Positions 17,306 to 26,684 of a DNA stretch of 64,000 nt are shown here, one piece after another (within the stretch, counting starts at the first letter, position 1; each line of letters begins with the position of its first letter). Location of the stretch: assembly GCA_963976815.1 (NCBI GenBank), contig CAXBLU010000006.1, positions 124,001 to 188,000 on the forward strand, in the 5' to 3' direction. The DNA is from JAHRVQ01 sp963976815 (GTDB lineage Bacteria > Pseudomonadota > Gammaproteobacteria > Pseudomonadales > Azotimanducaceae). The position numbers were made by a program, and so were the translations under genes. The notes under the pieces are model-generated. The model was not told the origin of the DNA. It saw only the letters and a list, made by a program, of their open reading frames with translations, and searched no databases.

Positions 17306-18382
17306 CTATGGGTTTTGTACGTTATCACCTACTCGGAGGGGCTCTTCTGTTTCCAGCACGAGACCGTAGGACATCTTTTCGAAACTACGGAAGACCATCA
17401 GTAAACCGGCACGTTCAGGCGGTAGCTGAACCCGTTCTTTTCGAATTCGATCTCGTACAACCTTGCCACTTTTGTATATGGCAAGAATATCGCCAACGGT
17501 GAGACCATCTGCCTCGCCTCGATTGATCGCAACAACATCATTTCGACCAACTTGAGTGACGCCTCCCAGTACCGTCATGATTACACCGTTTATCTGGGTA
17601 CCCGGTGCAGCGGGATAAAAGGTGGATTCAACCCGACGCTCTTCTGTGGGCAACAGCCTGTCACCAATTCGAACGTCTTCCTTCACCGCCGAGAGGCTCA
17701 AGGTATAGACATCATCGTCTCTGGCTTCAACAAGGGCAGTACCGACTTCCCGTGCCTCAAACCCAAGTACTTCACGGGTCTCAGGGTCTTGATAAACTTC
17801 GCCCTGGCGGAAGATACCGTATACATTTGTTCCCGGCGTCCAGTTGGTACCCCGTGCGTAGAATTCGTCTCCTGGTCCAAAAATGAGCCGATCTGAGTTA
17901 CCCGCTAGAACGTAGGGCGCAAGTTCCAAAGTGTCCTGTTCAACAATTCTTCCGGTGGTTAACAAACTGGCAATTGCATCTAGCGGGATCGCAGGGATCG
18001 CACTGCTTAATGGGCTGGTGCGAACTTTGGGTCTGACCTTAACGTTCCGATCTCCCGCGGCAACGGGTTGGCTTGGACTAAGCTTAATGGTGCGAGATTC
18101 TACTCCCCGGTCGACGGTGAGCTGCGGCTGGCCATCTACATAGACGAGGGTAATCCTGTCCCCAGGATAAATAAGGTGCGGGTTTTCAATATCTGGATTA
18201 ATCTGCCAAATTTCCGGCCATAACCACGCATCGGTCAAAAACATCGAGGCAATATCCCAAAGGGTATCGCCATTTTGCACGGTATAACGCTCGGGATGAT
18301 CGGGTCGCAGAATACTGTCGGCAGCCAATGTGGTGCTTGTAAGAGCTAAACTCAACAGTAGCGCGAGAAGAGTTGTCTTCAT
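17306..18382 (-). CDS. LysM-domain exported protein
   Basis: A 358-aa protein with a signal peptide (residues 1-20, ending T-L-A) and one LysM domain at about residues 32-80 (Y-T-V-Q-N-G-D-T-L-W-D-I-A), expected to bind peptidoglycan in the periplasm. The remaining 280 residues have no recognised catalytic motif. A LysM protein gene between def and dprA is a conserved arrangement in Pseudomonas and relatives. It is divergent from def, so the two share the 133-bp region at 18383-18515. Confidence 0.9.
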   Translation of the reverse strand: MKTTLLALLLSLALTSTTLAADSILRPDHPERYTVQNGDTLWDIASMFLTDAWLWPEIWQINPDIENPHLIYPGDRITLVYVDGQPQLTVDRGVESRTIKLSPSQPVAAGDRNVKVRPKVRTSPLSSAIPAIPLDAIASLLTTGRIVEQDTLELAPYVLAGNSDRLIFGPGDEFYARGTNWTPGTNVYGIFRQGEVYQDPETREVLGFEAREVGTALVEARDDDVYTLSLSAVKEDVRIGDRLLPTEERRVESTFYPAAPGTQINGVIMTVLGGVTQVGRNDVVAINRGEADGLTVGDILAIYKSGKVVRDRIRKERVQLPPERAGLLMVFRSFEKMSYGLVLETEEPLRVGDNVQNP

Positions 18383-18515
18383 GGGGCGAATCCCTGCGTT
18401 AAAAAGAGTACAATTGCGCCGTCGCGGAAAGGGCTCTTTTCGTCAATTTATTCAACATGATCATCATCTTAGCAGCACAAGTTGCTCTATTACTAGAGGT
18501 ATTAGGCAAAACCAT

Positions 18516-19025
18516 ATGGCCTTATTAGACATTTTGGAATTCCCGGACCCCCGTCTCCGGACCAAAGCCAAACCCATTGGCGACGTGACCGGTAAAATCG
18601 CAAAACTCAGCGATGATATGCTGGAAACCATGTACGCCGCACCCGGCATCGGATTGGCGGCGAGTCAGGTTAATGTACACCAGAGACTGCTGGTTCTGGA
18701 TGTATCAGACGACAAACGGAGCCCGATGGTCTTTATTAATCCCGAGATTATCCTGTCCGAGGGGGAAATTCAGTCCGATGAAGGCTGCTTATCAATTCCT
18801 GGATTTTACGAGCCCGTGGTTCGTTTCGAAAAAATTCAGGTTAAAGCGCTTGATCGAGAGGGAAGTGAATTTGTCGTTGATGCTGATGACCTTTTGGCAA
18901 TCTGCATCCAACACGAAATGGACCATCTTGAGGGCAAATTGTTTGTCGATTATCTTTCTAGCACCAAACGACAACTAATCCGCAAACGCCTACTTAAGCA
19001 GCAAAAGCTTAAGGCCCAGGACTAG
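18516..19025 (+). CDS. def: Peptide deformylase
   Basis: Removes the formyl group from the N-terminal methionine of new proteins. It has 169 aa from the ATG at 18516. The three deformylase motifs are present: G-I-G-L-A-A-S-Q (44-51), E-G-C91-L-S and H133-E-M-D-H137, with C91, H133 and H137 as metal ligands and E134 as catalytic base. Upstream codons in the same frame lack deformylase sequence and are excluded. One base separates its stop from the fmt start. Confidence 0.96.
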   Translation: MALLDILEFPDPRLRTKAKPIGDVTGKIAKLSDDMLETMYAAPGIGLAASQVNVHQRLLVLDVSDDKRSPMVFINPEIILSEGEIQSDEGCLSIPGFYEPVVRFEKIQVKALDREGSEFVVDADDLLAICIQHEMDHLEGKLFVDYLSSTKRQLIRKRLLKQQKLKAQD

Positions 19026-19026
19026 C

Positions 19027-19980
19027 TTGAATATCCTCTTTGCAGGTACGCCAGAGTTTGCTGCTCAACATCTGGCGGGGCTTCTCGCCGCAGGCATCTC
19101 TATTAAGGCTGTGATCACCCAGCCGGACAAACCCGGCAAGAGGGGCAAGAAGCTTATGCCTAGCCCAGTAAAAACTCTGGCAGAAACCCATAGTTTGCCG
19201 GTTATTCAGCCCGATAAAGTAGCCTGCTCTGACCTCCGCAAATTTGAACCTGATCTTTTAATTGTCGTCGCCTACGGACAGATATTAAGACAGGACTTAC
19301 TGGATCTACCTACATTTGGTTGCATTAATGTCCACGGTTCTTTGTTACCACGTTGGCGAGGGGCAGCGCCGATCCAGCGAGCAATTGAAGCTGGAGACCC
19401 AGAAACTGGCATCTGCATTATGCAGATGGATGCTGGTCTAGACACCGGTCCAGTTCTGCATCGTGCATCGACGCCTATTCACATTAGCGATACATCCGCG
19501 AGCATTTCAGATCGACTCTCGGTACTTGGCATTAAGGCCCTTGTTGATGTCCTTCCTCAGATCTCGAAAAACCAGCTCGCGCTGATGCCCCAACCGGAAG
19601 AGGGGGCGACCTACGCAAAGAAGATTAAAAAGCAGGAAGCAAAAATCAATTGGACGGATTCTGGACCCAACATTGTCAGAAAGGTGCACGCCTTTAATCC
19701 GGATCCTGTCTGCTACTCAGAATGTGTCTATCGTGATAAGAACGTAGACAAAAGTATCCGTGTAAAACTGTACCAATGTGAAGCCATAGACCAGGAACAC
19801 AACGCCAACCCCGGCAGCATTCTAGAGGTTACAGTGCACGGAGTGATTGTCGCAGCCGGTGTGGGGGCAGTATTGATCAAACAATTACAACTGCCCCTCG
19901 GTAAAGGCAGCATTTTAAATGGCCGAGATGTACAAAATTCACGAACAGACATTTTTTATGTCGGCGCCAGCCTGCTATGA
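19027..19980 (+). CDS. fmt: Methionyl-tRNA formyltransferase
   Basis: Formylates initiator Met-tRNA using 10-formyltetrahydrofolate. It has 317 aa, starting with TTG one base after def. The catalytic residues N101, H103 (N-V-H-G-S-L-L-P) and D139 (D-A-G-L-D-T-G-P) are visible, followed by the C-terminal tRNA-binding domain. The def-fmt-rsmB-trkA order is common in Proteobacteria. Confidence 0.95.
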   Translation: MNILFAGTPEFAAQHLAGLLAAGISIKAVITQPDKPGKRGKKLMPSPVKTLAETHSLPVIQPDKVACSDLRKFEPDLLIVVAYGQILRQDLLDLPTFGCINVHGSLLPRWRGAAPIQRAIEAGDPETGICIMQMDAGLDTGPVLHRASTPIHISDTSASISDRLSVLGIKALVDVLPQISKNQLALMPQPEEGATYAKKIKKQEAKINWTDSGPNIVRKVHAFNPDPVCYSECVYRDKNVDKSIRVKLYQCEAIDQEHNANPGSILEVTVHGVIVAAGVGAVLIKQLQLPLGKGSILNGRDVQNSRTDIFYVGASLL

Positions 19981-20009
19981 AAATCTCTAGCATAAGGCGC
20001 GAATAACAG

Positions 20010-21275
20010 ATGCAGGAATATGTCTCCGCAGTCAAAATTCTACTGAAGGTAGCCGAGGGCCGAAGCCTTGATCAGGCTATTGGCACCCATGATTCACCCC
20101 TAAGCAGGCAAATTGCCTACGGCGTGCTCAGAAACTATTACTCTCTTAGTGCCTGTCTAGAACAGCTGGTCAGCAAACCGCTTGCATCAAAACATCAGGA
20201 CGTTGAGCTGCTCATTCTAGCAGGCATCTATAGTATCGACGCGCTCAATCGTCCTGCCCACGCGAGTGTAAATTTTGCCGTTGAAGCGACGATTGGTCTA
20301 AAAAAGTCCTGGGCAAAGAAACTCACTAACGGCGTGTTAAGAAACTATCAACGCCGCAAACCAGCACTAGAGTTAGAAATGAGCACTGATCGGGAAGCCA
20401 TCACTAATCATCCGACCTGGCTTGTCGATCGAATCGACGAGGCTTACCCCGACCATTCAACTCAGATTATGCAAGCAAACCAGGTCGAGCCGCCAATGAC
20501 GTTGCGGGTAAACCTGCTGCAAATCAGCCGGGAAAACTACCTGGAAACACTGGAACAAGCAGGCATAGAAGCAACAGCTGGACTTTTAGCAGCCACCAGC
20601 ATCTACCTGAAAACCCCAAGATCCGTGGATAAACTACCGGGATTTGCCGATGGTCTTGCAAGCGTACAGGACGAGGCTAGTCAGATGATTCCTAAATTCC
20701 TCAACACGGAGACAGGACATCGAGTTCTGGATGCCTGCGCCGCGCCAGGGGGCAAAACCTGCGCAATACTAGAACAACAAAAAGGCATTCATCTGACTGC
20801 ATTGGATATCGGCGCAAAACGAACCGCGGTCATAGAGGAAAACCTCAAACGCCTAAAACTCGAGTGTGAGGTCGTGACCCAGGACCTGCTACAGCATCAA
20901 CCCGATGAATTGTACGATCGAATCCTGCTCGATGTACCTTGCTCGGCAACCGGTATCATCCGTCGTCACCCGGACATTAAGTTGCTGCGTCTGGATACAG
21001 ATATTGATAAGCTTTCCACCACACAAGAAGAATTGTTAGCAAAGGCCTGGTCATTGCTCTGCATAAACGGAGAACTTCTCTATTCCACCTGTTCAATTCT
21101 GCCCGATGAAAATCAGGCAATTGTGGCTCGATTCCTCAAATCCCAACCCGATGCGAGACTCTTACCCGTGAATTGTAGTACCGGTATCGCGAGCCCCGAG
21201 GGATTACAGCTCCTCCCAACCACCGGTGGAAGCGATGGATTCTTCTTCTCCCGACTACAGAAATATAAGCCATGA
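20010..21275 (+). CDS. rsmB: 16S rRNA (cytosine-967-C5)-methyltransferase RsmB
   Basis: Methylates C967 of 16S rRNA. It has 421 aa: an N-terminal NusB-like RNA-binding domain (about 1-130) and a methyltransferase domain with the SAM motif C-A-A-P-G-G-K-T (243-250), D-V-P-C311-S-A-T-G, and the second cysteine C361 in S-T-C-S. Its stop overlaps the trkA start by 4 nt. Confidence 0.95.
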   Translation: MQEYVSAVKILLKVAEGRSLDQAIGTHDSPLSRQIAYGVLRNYYSLSACLEQLVSKPLASKHQDVELLILAGIYSIDALNRPAHASVNFAVEATIGLKKSWAKKLTNGVLRNYQRRKPALELEMSTDREAITNHPTWLVDRIDEAYPDHSTQIMQANQVEPPMTLRVNLLQISRENYLETLEQAGIEATAGLLAATSIYLKTPRSVDKLPGFADGLASVQDEASQMIPKFLNTETGHRVLDACAAPGGKTCAILEQQKGIHLTALDIGAKRTAVIEENLKRLKLECEVVTQDLLQHQPDELYDRILLDVPCSATGIIRRHPDIKLLRLDTDIDKLSTTQEELLAKAWSLLCINGELLYSTCSILPDENQAIVARFLKSQPDARLLPVNCSTGIASPEGLQLLPTTGGSDGFFFSRLQKYKP

Positions 21276-22645
21276 AAATCATCATCCTTGGTGCTGGAGA
21301 AGTGGGCGGAAACCTGGCCCAGAACCTAACTAAGGAAGCCAGCGATATCACCGTTGTCGATAGCGATGCGGACCGATTACGAGAACTGCAGGACCGCTTC
21401 GATATTCGAACAGTCCGGGGTATGGCCTCTCATCCCGACGTTTTACGACAAGCTGGTGCCGAAGACGCAGACCTGCTGATCGCCGTCACCAATAGTGATG
21501 AAGTCAATATGGTTGCCTGTCAGGTTGCCTATTCCGTTTTCCATACACCAACCAAAATCGCTCGTATTCGGTCTACCGGGTACCTGGAGCACGCCAGTAT
21601 TTTTCGCAACGAGGCCATGCCCGTCGACTTTATTGTCAACCCAGAAAAGATTGTGACCGATGACATTCAACGTCTGATCGATAACCCCGGCGCACTTCAA
21701 GTCATGGATTTTGCGTCTGGACAGGTTCAGCTAGTCGGCATTAAGGCCTATTACGGCGGACCACTAGTGGACCAGGAACTTAAGTATCTACGTCAACACA
21801 TGCCAACCATTGACACTCGAGTTGCCGCAATTTTTCGCCAAAACCGACCGATCATGCCCGAGGGAGACACGGTTATCGAAGCGGATGACGAGGTGTTTTT
21901 TATCGCTGCAGCCAATGACATTCAGGCTGTCATGAGTGAAATGCGAAGGACCGAACGACCAAACCGGCGGGTGATCATTGCTGGCGGTGGGCATATTGGT
22001 CAGGGGCTAGCACGAGCTTTAGAGCACAAATATGGTGTTCGTGTCATTGAGCGGAGTCGACAGCGCTGTTACGAACTATCGGAAACCCTGGACCGGGCAA
22101 TTGTGTTAGCCGGTGATGCGTCGGATCGTGAGTTATTACTTGAAGAAAATATTGAAGAGACCGATGTGTTCTGCGCTGTCACGAATGATGATGAAGCCAA
22201 TATCATGTCGTCAATGCTCGCGAAGAGTCTCGGTGCGAAGAAGGTCATCACCTTAATCAATAATCCGGCCTACGTTGACTTGATTGAAGGCAGTGACATT
22301 GATATAGCAATTTCTCCCCAACAGGCAACACTTGGATCAATCCTCACCCATATCCGTCGCGGTGACGTGGTCAGAGTACATTCACTACGCCGTGGAGCAG
22401 CCGAGGCAATGGAAGCAATTGCCCATGGCGATAGTCGCAATTCAAAGGTGGTAGGGCGTCAACTACAGGAAATAGATTTGCCGAGGGGCACAACAATCGG
22501 CGCCATTGTGCGTGGCCACGATGTAATCATTGCCCACGATGACATTGTTGTTGAAGCCGATGATCACCTTATTCTGTTTATGGTTGATAAAAGCCTGGTT
22601 TCAGATGTTGAGAAACTATTCCAAGCCCCCTTTAGTTTTTTCTAG
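21272..22645 (+). CDS. trkA: Trk potassium uptake regulatory subunit TrkA
   Basis: Peripheral NAD-binding subunit that gates the TrkH potassium channel. The 457-aa protein is the usual tandem form: two copies of a Rossmann RCK-N domain (G-A-G-E-V-G-G near the start and G-G-G-H-I-G-Q near residue 236), each followed by an RCK-C domain. It overlaps rsmB by 4 nt and is followed 3 nt later by trkH, its functional partner. Confidence 0.95.
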   Translation: MKIIILGAGEVGGNLAQNLTKEASDITVVDSDADRLRELQDRFDIRTVRGMASHPDVLRQAGAEDADLLIAVTNSDEVNMVACQVAYSVFHTPTKIARIRSTGYLEHASIFRNEAMPVDFIVNPEKIVTDDIQRLIDNPGALQVMDFASGQVQLVGIKAYYGGPLVDQELKYLRQHMPTIDTRVAAIFRQNRPIMPEGDTVIEADDEVFFIAAANDIQAVMSEMRRTERPNRRVIIAGGGHIGQGLARALEHKYGVRVIERSRQRCYELSETLDRAIVLAGDASDRELLLEENIEETDVFCAVTNDDEANIMSSMLAKSLGAKKVITLINNPAYVDLIEGSDIDIAISPQQATLGSILTHIRRGDVVRVHSLRRGAAEAMEAIAHGDSRNSKVVGRQLQEIDLPRGTTIGAIVRGHDVIIAHDDIVVEADDHLILFMVDKSLVSDVEKLFQAPFSFF

Positions 22646-22648
22646 CCG

Positions 22649-24097
22649 ATGCATCTGCAAATCGCCCTAAAAGTTCTCGGCATTCTGCTCATGCTGTTCA
22701 GCATCACAATGTTGCCGCCAATTATCGTTTCCCTCATTTATGAGGACGGTGCCTTCATCGCCTTTGCAGATACGTTTGTATTCACACTAATTGTCGGGTT
22801 CATGCTGTGGCTTACGTTTATGCGACAAAAAGCAGAGATGCGAATTAAGGACGGCTTTTTGATCACCACAATGTTCTATCTGATACTCGGTGTGGTGGGA
22901 GCAATTCCACTGATACAGGATTCCGGTATCGGTTTATCCTGGCCAAACGCACTGTTCGAATCTTTTTCGGGATTAACCACAACAGGCGCAACTGTTCTTG
23001 TGCAAATCGATACGCTCCCCGAATCCATTTTATTTTATCGCCAACAACTTCAATGGTTCGGTGGCATGGGTATCATCGTGCTTGCTGTTGCAATACTTCC
23101 GATGTTGGGCATCGGTGGCATGCAACTATATCGGGCTGAAACTCCCGGTCCGGTAAAAGATTCAAAACTAACCCCCAGGATCAAACAAACCGCCCTCGCA
23201 CTTTGGTCGATTTATTTAGGCCTAACTCTGATTTGCGCTCTCGCATACTGGGCGGCTGGAATGACTTTATTTGATGCGATCTGTCACAGCTTTTCTACCG
23301 TCGCCATTGGCGGCTTCTCCACCCATGATGCAAGTATCGGCTACTTTGACTCGGCTTTGATCGAGTCCATCGCCATCTTTTTTATGGTCCTTGCCGGAAT
23401 GAATTTTGGGCTACATTTTTTTGCCTTCAGAGAACGCACCGTTGGCCATTATCTGAGAGATGACGAGGTTAAGTTCTACCTCGCCATTTTGATTGCGACC
23501 ACCTTTGTCGTGTCTCTGGTGCTTTATCAATCGGCAGAATACCCCGGTTTCCAAGCCCTTCGGTACGGCGCGTTTCAAGTTGTGTCTGTATTTACGACAA
23601 CGGGTTTTGTGACCGCAGACTTCAGTGCCTGGCCGAGTATGTTGCCGTATCTAATTTTCTTCGGCGCATTCACTGGCGCCTGTGCAGGTTCAACCGGCGG
23701 CGGCATGAAAGTGATGAGGGTCATGTTGATTTGCAAGCAAGGCCTGCGGGAAATCCATAGACTGATTCATCCCAATGCAATTTTCCCTATCAAGATGAAT
23801 AAGCGACCGGTTTCCAACAGAATCGTTGAGGCGGTATGGGGGTTTTTCTCCGTCTACGTCATTGTTTTTTTGTTTATGCTGCTGGCAATGATTGCAACGG
23901 GTCTCGACTTTCTAAGTGCATTTTCTGCCGTTGCGGCGTCAATTAATAATCTCGGTCCAGGACTCGGACAGGTGGCATATCACTTTGCTGATATGACGGA
24001 TATCGCAAAAATTATTTTGTGTTTCGCCATGATACTCGGCCGACTAGAAATCTTTACGCTGTTGGTCCTGTTTACTCCCATGTTCTGGAGAAAGTAG
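22649..24097 (+). CDS. trkH: Trk potassium transporter membrane subunit TrkH
   Basis: Potassium-conducting membrane subunit, 482 aa, with four repeated membrane-pore-membrane units. Four selectivity-filter-like segments are visible: T-T-T-G-A-T, V-A-I-G-G-F-S, T-T-T-G-F-V and N-N-L-G-P-G. The gene ends F-W-R-K-stop, and this 15-nt end is repeated three more times directly downstream. Confidence 0.95.
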   Translation: MHLQIALKVLGILLMLFSITMLPPIIVSLIYEDGAFIAFADTFVFTLIVGFMLWLTFMRQKAEMRIKDGFLITTMFYLILGVVGAIPLIQDSGIGLSWPNALFESFSGLTTTGATVLVQIDTLPESILFYRQQLQWFGGMGIIVLAVAILPMLGIGGMQLYRAETPGPVKDSKLTPRIKQTALALWSIYLGLTLICALAYWAAGMTLFDAICHSFSTVAIGGFSTHDASIGYFDSALIESIAIFFMVLAGMNFGLHFFAFRERTVGHYLRDDEVKFYLAILIATTFVVSLVLYQSAEYPGFQALRYGAFQVVSVFTTTGFVTADFSAWPSMLPYLIFFGAFTGACAGSTGGGMKVMRVMLICKQGLREIHRLIHPNAIFPIKMNKRPVSNRIVEAVWGFFSVYVIVFLFMLLAMIATGLDFLSAFSAVAASINNLGPGLGQVAYHFADMTDIAKIILCFAMILGRLEIFTLLVLFTPMFWRK

Positions 24098-24142
24098 TTC
24101 TGGAGGAAATAGTTCTGGAAAAAGTAGTTCTGGAGAAAATGG
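24083..24142 (+). repeat. Fourfold 15-nt tandem repeat of the trkH 3' end
   Basis: Units at 24083-24097, 24098-24112, 24113-24127 and 24128-24142 all follow TTCTGGARRAARTRG. Unit 1 is the last five codons of trkH (F-W-R-K-stop). Units 2 and 3 repeat it in frame with their own TAG, and unit 4 has TGG instead of the stop. Substitutions are mostly A/G changes. Confidence 0.92.
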
Positions 24143-24219
24143 TTTAGTGAAAGTAGGTCGGGAAAAGCGGATCTCTTTCAAAAAAGTCACTGTAAGATAT
24201 AGATCTTAAGAGTTCAATT

Positions 24220-25107
24220 TTACTGATGGAATGACTCCGGTTGACCATCAAACTTATATATCTTCTTCTCGCCCGCCGGCCGTTCTCTGAATCGCTTGTA
24301 CTCCCATTGGTATTGTACAAGTTGAGTTCGAATACTTTTCTCCATTGAATAGTTCAAGCCAGATAGAGACTGAGCAATATCGTCAGCATAGATATCTTCC
24401 TCAACCGGATCGAAACGAATATTAAACTTTCCAGCGTCTCGATAAACAATACAAACGATCGCCGTTGCCTGGGTCTTTTTTAACATCCGCGGGACCAATC
24501 GATCGGTCAGGGCCTGATGACCAAAAAAGGGGGCATAGTCTCCGCTCGCAGGCACTTGGTCTGGCAATACCGTCACGACCTTACCCTCGCTCAATTCGCG
24601 ATATAAAGTTGCCAGGCCTTTTCTGTTTGTCGGCACCAGATTATCGCCCCGAACCTTTTCCATCAGCGGCTTTAACCAATCCTGACGCGGTGGGTGATAC
24701 AGAGCAGTCATATGGCCTTTGGTCGCAAAATAGACGTTGAACATTTCCCAGTTACCAAGGTGAGGGAGCACAATCAGGGTGCCTTTATCTGAAGTAATCG
24801 CGTCATCCAAAAGCTCTTCATTTTCAATACGACCAATCCAGCCCACGGTTCTAGTTGGATCACTTAACCACACCGCCGGTGTTTCTAAGACCGTCATGCC
24901 GGTATGACGCATGGAGCGAAGGGCAAATGATTCGATTTCCCGGGGAGAAAGTTCCGGCAAACACAGCCTCAGGTTAGCTTTTGTCACCAGAGCACCACGA
25001 CTCCCAAGATAGTAGTTTGCACTCCCCAGGCATCGCCCCATCCACTGGCTAAAAGCGAGAGGCAACATTGCTTGTAGGTGGAGAAGTAGGCGCAGAAATC
25101 CAGTCAC
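24220..25107 (-). CDS. LpxL/HtrB family lipid A acyltransferase
   Basis: Inner-membrane acyltransferase that adds a secondary acyl chain to lipid A from acyl-ACP. It has 295 aa, an N-terminal hydrophobic segment and the catalytic H116-x4-E121 motif (H-L-G-N-W-E). A gene of this family follows tag in Pseudomonas (PA0011, htrB2). Which acyl chain and position it handles cannot be told from sequence. The GTG start overlaps the tag stop (GTGA). Confidence 0.88.
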   Translation of the reverse strand: MTGFLRLLLHLQAMLPLAFSQWMGRCLGSANYYLGSRGALVTKANLRLCLPELSPREIESFALRSMRHTGMTVLETPAVWLSDPTRTVGWIGRIENEELLDDAITSDKGTLIVLPHLGNWEMFNVYFATKGHMTALYHPPRQDWLKPLMEKVRGDNLVPTNRKGLATLYRELSEGKVVTVLPDQVPASGDYAPFFGHQALTDRLVPRMLKKTQATAIVCIVYRDAGKFNIRFDPVEEDIYADDIAQSLSGLNYSMEKSIRTQLVQYQWEYKRFRERPAGEKKIYKFDGQPESFHQ

Positions 25108-25685
25108 AGGGGTCCCTTGCAGGCCTTGTGACGCGGACAGGTCACAAGATGGTCATTCACCATACCCGTGGCTTGCATAAATGCGTAACAAATTGTTGAG
25201 CCCACGAAGTTAAATCCCGCCTTTTTTAGGGTTTTGGCCATAAGATCGCTGGTGGCTGTAGTCGCCGGCACTTCTGCCAAGCTGCTAAAGGTATTTTGGA
25301 TCGGCGAACCGTCCACAAATTGCCACAGATACTCATCGAAGGAGCTCGTTGATTGAATCTCGAGAAACCGCTGTGCATTATTGATTGCGCTATCAATTTT
25401 CAAGCGATTACGAATAATACCTTCGTTGTTAAGCAACTTGTTTTTCTCTCGTTTTCCAAAGGATGCCATTTTTTCGGCATCAAAGTCCCAAAACGCGTGA
25501 CGATAGTTCTCTCGCTTCCGTAACACGGTGATCCAGCTTAACCCCGCCTGGGCGCCCTCAAGAATAAGAAACTCAAACAACTTTCGGTCGTCGTGGAGAG
25601 GTACACCCCATTCCTCATCGTGATAGCTTTCATAAAGCTCGTCACCAAGACACCAACCACAACGTTCTTGCTCCAGCTTCGCCAA
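25104..25685 (-). CDS. tag: DNA-3-methyladenine glycosylase I
   Basis: Excises 3-methyladenine from alkylated DNA. It has 193 aa, close to the E. coli Tag length. The N-terminal C-G-W-C, the H-D-E-E-W-G-V-P segment and the C-terminal H and C residues of the zinc site (C-P-R-H) are present. It is upstream of and overlaps the acyltransferase gene, and is divergent from glyQ. Confidence 0.95.
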   Translation of the reverse strand: MAKLEQERCGWCLGDELYESYHDEEWGVPLHDDRKLFEFLILEGAQAGLSWITVLRKRENYRHAFWDFDAEKMASFGKREKNKLLNNEGIIRNRLKIDSAINNAQRFLEIQSTSSFDEYLWQFVDGSPIQNTFSSLAEVPATTATSDLMAKTLKKAGFNFVGSTICYAFMQATGMVNDHLVTCPRHKACKGPL

Positions 25686-25751
25686 TCCAGCCTCCTTTCC
25701 TAAAAGCTTAATGTATACTTACGCACTTTTTCGCCGGGAGCAAAGTCTCGA

Positions 25752-26684
25752 ATGGGCAGTCAAACATTTCAGGACCTTATTCTGACACTCCAGAAGTTCT
25801 GGGCTGATCAGGGGTGCGTGCTGATGCAACCTTACGACCTTGAGGTCGGTGCTGGGACATTTCATCCAGCAACATTTCTTCGTTCTATTGGTCCAGAATC
25901 CTGGCGCAGTGCTTATGTCCAGCCCTGCCGCCGTCCAACCGATGGTCGATACGGCGAAAACCCCAATCGATATCAGTACTACTATCAATTTCAGGTGGTG
26001 ATGAAGCCGTCCCCGGACAATATTCAGGAATTATATCTGGAATCCCTTCGAACACTGGGAATAGATCCACTAGAACATGATATTCGTTTTGTGGAGGACA
26101 ACTGGGAGTCACCTACCCTTGGGGCCTGGGGTCTAGGTTGGGAAGTCTGGATGGACGGCATGGAAATCACCCAATTCACCTATTTCCAACAGGTAGGTGG
26201 ACTTGAATGCTATCCCGTAACCGGCGAAATTACCTATGGCTTAGAGCGTCTAGCGCTTTACCTACAGGGGGTTGACGACTTTAAGCAGCTTGTTTGGAGT
26301 AAAACTGGCAATCAATCCGTGACCTATGCTGATGTCTTTCATCAGTATGAAGTCGAGATGTCTGCCTATAATTTTGACCATTCGAATGTAGACGCACTAT
26401 TTGCTCAGTTCGATTTTTGTGAGGCAGAAACCAATCGCCTATTGGAAGTCGGAATTCCACTTGCTGCCTACGAATTTGTTATTAAGGCCTCCCACGCATT
26501 TAACCTCTTGGATGCCCGCCACGCGATCTCTGTCACCGAGCGTCAACGCTTTATTTTACGCGTTCGTACACTGTCCCGTGGGGTCGCAAAAGCCTATCTG
26601 GAATCGAGACAAGAATTGGGCTTCCCGCTCGCTGAGGAAAAAACTCGAATCACCTATTTGAAGGAGGTCACGGGTGACAAGTAA
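25752..26684 (+). CDS. glyQ: Glycine-tRNA ligase alpha subunit
   Basis: Catalytic subunit of the bacterial alpha2beta2 glycyl-tRNA synthetase. It has 310 aa, with the Q-D-L-I-L-T-L-Q-K-F-W start, the Y-V-Q-P-C-R-R-P-T-D-G-R-Y-G-E-N-P-N motif and E-Y-Q-type glycine pocket of GlyQ. The end overlaps glyS by 11 nt. A TATACT at 25714-25719 may be a -10 element, but its -35 region is poor. Confidence 0.96.
   Translation: MGSQTFQDLILTLQKFWADQGCVLMQPYDLEVGAGTFHPATFLRSIGPESWRSAYVQPCRRPTDGRYGENPNRYQYYYQFQVVMKPSPDNIQELYLESLRTLGIDPLEHDIRFVEDNWESPTLGAWGLGWEVWMDGMEITQFTYFQQVGGLECYPVTGEITYGLERLALYLQGVDDFKQLVWSKTGNQSVTYADVFHQYEVEMSAYNFDHSNVDALFAQFDFCEAETNRLLEVGIPLAAYEFVIKASHAFNLLDARHAISVTERQRFILRVRTLSRGVAKAYLESRQELGFPLAEEKTRITYLKEVTGDK

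Noticed and set aside
24193..24208. TAAGAT-ATAG-ATCTTA hairpin between trkH and the acyltransferase gene as terminator
   Set aside because: A six-base A/T-rich stem is too weak and the following T-run is interrupted.
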